Of a DNA stretch of 9,248 bases, positions 7,201-9,248 are shown in pieces. The notes below the pieces were generated by a model that was given only the letters and a program-made list of their open reading frames with translations, was not told the DNA's origin and did not search any database. The stretch is from contig JAEZIW010000210.1 of the NCBI GenBank assembly GCA_023436525.1, forward strand, positions 1 to 9,248. Direction: 5' to 3'. Position numbers and translations under genes: made by a program. Numbering within the stretch: the stretch's first letter is position 1; every line of letters starts with the position of its first letter. The DNA is from Bacillota bacterium (GTDB lineage Bacteria; Bacillota; Clostridia; Christensenellales; SZUA-584).

Positions 7201-7210
7201 GGTTTGATTT

Positions 7211-7240
7211 ATTATATGCAGAGAAGTTTTGTTTCGTCAA
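7211..7240 (-). promoter_or_regulatory. Promoter of the aro operon (sigma-A type)
   Basis: On the minus strand the -35 box is TTGACG (7240-7235) and the -10 box is a perfect TATAAT (7216-7211), separated by 18 bases. Transcription should start near 7204, leaving about 20 bases before the leader peptide ATG, just enough for its ribosome site. No other equally good promoter is seen between here and aroF. Confidence 0.82.
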
Positions 7241-7326
7241 GTTAAATTTAGAAAAAGAACTTACTCGTACTAGACCATCATGCATTGTCATGGGTATTTT
7301 TTCGTGTTTTATCACTTGATTCTTTA
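7241..7326. other. Intergenic spacer, nothing recognised
   Basis: AT-rich spacer between the leftward aro promoter and the rightward promoter/inverted repeat. A minus-strand frame is open through it and continuous with the leader peptide, but it has no convincing ribosome site and no recognisable protein. No RNA gene or further regulatory site is evident. Confidence 0.5.
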
Positions 7327-7355
7327 TGGACATTATTTCACCATATTGTTATAAT
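7327..7355 (+). promoter_or_regulatory. Probable rightward promoter of the membrane-protein genes
   Basis: TGGACA (7327-7332, five of six matches to TTGACA) and a perfect TATAAT (7350-7355) are separated by 17 bases, an ideal sigma-A promoter pointing at the plus-strand genes. The predicted start near 7362 leaves about 155 bases of untranslated leader before the 7519 ATG. The -10 box lies inside a long inverted repeat (7336-7364), which would suit control by a dimeric repressor. Confidence 0.6.
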
Positions 7356-7364
7356 ATGGTGAAA
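7336..7364. repeat. Perfect 12-base inverted repeat, possible operator
   Basis: TTTCACCATATT (7336-7347) is the exact reverse complement of AATATGGTGAAA (7353-7364), with a five-base centre. It covers the -10 box of the rightward promoter. The inner half-site AATATGGT occurs again in the same orientation at 7391-7398. The symmetry and placement suggest a binding site for a dimeric repressor. It could also form a hairpin, but it has no T-run, so it is not a classical terminator. No regulator gene is in the window. Confidence 0.6.
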
Positions 7365-7506
7365 CAAAGCATTTTTAAATACGAGATTTAAATATGGTCA
7401 GCAAATTGATGACATTTTCGTCGAGTTGGTCTCATTATGCAGCATGCTATCGGCCGCTTCTTTGAGCCTGTCATGACTCTGATAAAAGTCTGTTCTATTA
7501 CTTAAA
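7365..7506. other. Untranslated leader of the plus-strand genes; no clear gene
   Basis: This stretch would be the 5' untranslated leader if transcription starts near 7362. It holds two close copies of TTTAAATA-like sequence (7374-7395), the extra AATATGGT half-site (7391-7398), and a short minus-strand frame (about 7493-7398) that looks weakly protein-like but has no start of its own. No riboswitch, T-box or terminator was recognised. Confidence 0.4.
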
Positions 7507-7518
7507 ATGAGGTCAGAT

Positions 7519-8742
7519 ATGATGAGAAAGTTGATTTATTTTTTCGGCATGATTCTCGGTGCGGCTTTTATAGTTAATACCATCTTCATCTCGCCTAGAA
7601 GATTCTACAATCACGATAATAGCGCTTTTTATGCCCTCATTATCCTTTCTGTTCTGACAATAATTGCATCAACATGGCAAATAACCAGAGAGCCTGTAAA
7701 GCTTCAATTATCCGAACCCGACAAGGTCTTTCTGCGAGTTTTCCGTATTGTGAACATTCTGGCTATACTTGTTTGCTTTACATTCGTTGTCATAATGAAC
7801 TTTCTTACTGACCATTACCCTTATGCTATGCTGCGAAACGTATATTTTCTAATTATTCCGGCTGCAGTCAGTATCATCTTAGCCGCGCTGAGCTTGAAGG
7901 TGTACCCTCCCGTTCGCGTATGGGGCACAGTCATGACCTTGATTGCGCTGGTTCTGGCGGGTGCGATAAGTTTTTTTTATCTAAACTATATGCCCAAATT
8001 TTTGTTGAACGATGGCATAAATACTCTTCGCTCAGATACGGAATTTTCTCAAAAGGACGTTTATTACCCCATCAATTTCAGAAATGAACTGGATAAGAGT
8101 ATTTATTTTGAATCGTTCAACTATAATTATAGCGGATACAATCCATACTTTTATCCAGCTGAAGAGCTGCATGGGCGTGTATATATTGATCCGTTCAACG
8201 ATCAAATATTCGGAGCCAATCCGTTCTTTTACCCATTATATAATTACTCTTGCGATTCTTATGGTTATGATGAAAGCGGTCTTCATGTTGTTAAGGGATG
8301 TATTATTTTTAACCCAGCCACCGGTGAATATAAATACACAAATAAGCAAGAACTGAGGCTCAGCGCAGAAGGGCGGCCTGAGCTCAGCTGGAATTATATC
8401 CATGACAAAGATCTAAAGCACAGTGACGTATTCAACCTGTTTTTCAGGGATTGGAGTGTTTGGAAACATACTGGAGCGTCGGCTAAAGAGGGGAACCCAA
8501 TGCTCGCTGTCAGCAGTGACGAGTGGACCTCAAGGATAAAGGATGTCTTGTATCCGCATAGTTTCCCTGAGGACGAGGCGCGTGCATACCTGAAAAGCAT
8601 GGGAGATGAAGCGTTCAAAACAATTTTATTGGAAGAAATAAATGAATTGAATTCAGAATTTATAGACAAGACCATAGAAGTGTATTTCTTCGGTATTGAT
8701 ATCGCAACGTATCAAAACGGAGAAATCGTTTTGAGGCTGTAA
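7519..8742 (+). CDS. Membrane protein of unknown function, first tandem copy
   Basis: A 407-residue protein that I do not recognise. Five hydrophobic helices are visible: about residues 5-25, 37-53, 77-96, 108-126 and 137-157. The N-terminus is MMRKL, so positive charge suggests it starts inside and that the C-terminal 250 residues lie outside the membrane. That domain has a stretch rich in Tyr and Phe (residues 196-250, 19 of 55) with NPYFYP (208-213) and NPFFYP (234-239) repeated 26 residues apart. Its two Cys (245 and in VVKGC) could form a disulfide, and the C-terminal end looks helical and acidic. The frame opens at 7507, but the ATG at 7519 is preferred. GAGGTC lies six bases before it, and the same GAGGTCA-CATATG arrangement starts the second copy, with which it aligns without gaps. 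It is much more AT-rich than the aro genes. Confidence 0.85.
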   Translation: MMRKLIYFFGMILGAAFIVNTIFISPRRFYNHDNSAFYALIILSVLTIIASTWQITREPVKLQLSEPDKVFLRVFRIVNILAILVCFTFVVIMNFLTDHYPYAMLRNVYFLIIPAAVSIILAALSLKVYPPVRVWGTVMTLIALVLAGAISFFYLNYMPKFLLNDGINTLRSDTEFSQKDVYYPINFRNELDKSIYFESFNYNYSGYNPYFYPAEELHGRVYIDPFNDQIFGANPFFYPLYNYSCDSYGYDESGLHVVKGCIIFNPATGEYKYTNKQELRLSAEGRPELSWNYIHDKDLKHSDVFNLFFRDWSVWKHTGASAKEGNPMLAVSSDEWTSRIKDVLYPHSFPEDEARAYLKSMGDEAFKTILLEEINELNSEFIDKTIEVYFFGIDIATYQNGEIVLRL

Positions 8743-8775
8743 TAGAGCCGCTTAAATTTAACTGTGAGGTCACAT

Positions 8776-9248
8776 ATGAAAAGAAAGTTGATATGCAATT
8801 TCTTTATGATTCTCGGTGCGGCTATATTCGCAGGAACCATCTTGTTTGCGCCGATAATATTCATTAACGATGATAAGAGCGCATTTTATGCCCTCCTCAT
8901 CATCTCAGTTCTGATGATAATTTCGGCAGTATGGTACAAAAACAGAGAGCCTGAAAGCTCTCAAATATCCGGGCGCGACAAGGCTTTTCTGCGGGCTTTG
9001 AGAACTGTGAACATTCTGGCCATACTGGTTTGCTTTGCGTTCATCGCCATAATGAATTTTCTTACGGGCCGTTACCCTGGTGAAATACTGCATAACGTGT
9101 ATCTTCTTATTATCCCGGCTACAGTCAGCATCTTTATAGCCGCGCTGGGCCTGAAGGTGCGTCCTCCCATTCGCGTATGGAATATTGCCATCAGCACGGT
9201 TGCTCTTTTGATATCGGCTGCGCTCGTTTTTTGTTATTTGAGCTATAT
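8776..9248 (+). CDS. Membrane protein of unknown function, second tandem copy, cut by window edge
   Basis: The first 157 residues of a paralogue of the gene at 7519; the frame is open to the right edge. The ATG at 8776 is preceded by GAGGTCACAT and lies 33 bases after the stop of the first copy, so the two are probably co-transcribed. Hand alignment with copy 1 is gap-free, with about 91 of 157 residues identical. The best conserved blocks are MILGAA (11-16), SAFYAL (35-40), VNILAILVCF (78-87), IMNFLT (92-97) and the PPxRVW turn (130-135). The same five hydrophobic helices are predicted. The external domain is not visible, so it is unknown whether it is shared or has diverged. The function is unknown. 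Confidence 0.85.
   Translation, partial: MKRKLICNFFMILGAAIFAGTILFAPIIFINDDKSAFYALLIISVLMIISAVWYKNREPESSQISGRDKAFLRALRTVNILAILVCFAFIAIMNFLTGRYPGEILHNVYLLIIPATVSIFIAALGLKVRPPIRVWNIAISTVALLISAALVFCYLSY

Larger units (their letters stand above)
7501..9248 (+). repeat. Tandem gene duplication, unit about 1257 bases
   Basis: The two membrane-protein genes start 1257 bases apart (7519 and 8776). The similarity extends upstream of the start codons into the ribosome site: CTTAAA then TGAGGTCA then ATATG occurs before both, with a few inserted bases in the second copy. The duplication therefore included the translation signals. Protein divergence of about 40% means it is not recent. Further copies may lie past the right edge. 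Confidence 0.75.

Noticed and set aside
6939..7204. T-box or other riboswitch as the aro operon control element
   Set aside because: No T-box-like GGGTGGNACCGCG motif or large leader structure is visible; the Tyr/Phe-rich peptide plus terminator explains the region better.
7082..7333. Full 83-residue minus-strand frame as one protein
   Set aside because: Its ATG precedes the TTGACG/TATAAT promoter and lacks a good ribosome site; the internal ATG at 7183 has a strong site and gives a classic leader peptide.
7336..7364. Inverted repeat as a transposon end or terminator
   Set aside because: There is no transposase, matching distant inverted end or flanking target duplication, and no T-run follows on either strand.
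8394..8675. 93-residue minus-strand open frame
   Set aside because: It is antisense to the first membrane-protein gene, with no ribosome site or recognisable domain.
8743..8775. Terminator between the two membrane-protein genes
   Set aside because: The 33-base gap has no stable hairpin with a T-run; it holds only the ribosome site of the second copy.

Overview
The window carries two unrelated blocks that diverge from a 568-base intergenic region. From base 1 to 6938, on the minus strand, lies a compact aromatic amino acid operon. In transcription order it runs aroF (DAHP synthase), tyrA (prephenate dehydrogenase), aroB, aroA, aroC, pheA (fused chorismate mutase/prephenate dehydratase) and aroE, which runs off the left edge. 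All genes are GC-rich, touch or overlap (TAATG, ATGA and TGATG junctions, or 10-base gaps with strong Shine-Dalgarno sequences) and form one transcription unit. Together they take PEP and erythrose-4-phosphate through the shikimate pathway to chorismate, and on to the Phe and Tyr precursors. No dehydroquinate dehydratase or shikimate kinase gene is visible here; they may lie past the left edge or elsewhere.

The organism is most likely a Gram-positive Firmicute, probably a clostridial lineage with fairly high GC. The reasons are the purine-rich Shine-Dalgarno sequences, the Thermotoga/Bacillus-type (class I beta) DAHP synthase with an N-terminal regulatory domain, the clostridial-looking ESGSTLRF motif in AroA, and the gene order. 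This placement is inference.

Between 6939 and 7240, upstream of aroF, is a well-formed attenuator. It has a near-consensus promoter (7211-7240), a 33-residue leader peptide with its own Shine-Dalgarno (7082-7183) that holds five Tyr and four Phe codons and no Trp codon, a strong intrinsic terminator (7014-7044), and then the aroF ribosome site. The amino acids counted by the leader, Tyr and Phe, are the end products of the tyrA and pheA branches in the operon. GGGAG/CTCCC segments repeat through this region and permit an alternative fold in which the leader Shine-Dalgarno pairs with the 3' arm of the terminator, and the 5' arm pairs with a segment next to the aroF ribosome site.

The rest of the intergenic region (7241-7506) holds a perfect 12-base inverted repeat (7336-7364) overlapping a good rightward promoter, and no clear gene. 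On the plus strand follow two tandem paralogues of an unrecognised membrane protein: 7519-8742 (407 aa, complete) and 8776-9248 (first 157 aa, cut by the right edge). Over the shared 157 residues they align without gaps at about 58% identity by hand count. Each begins with about five transmembrane helices; the complete copy then has a roughly 250-residue, Tyr/Phe-rich, probably extracytoplasmic domain. This block is visibly more AT-rich than the aro operon and has no evident functional link to it.
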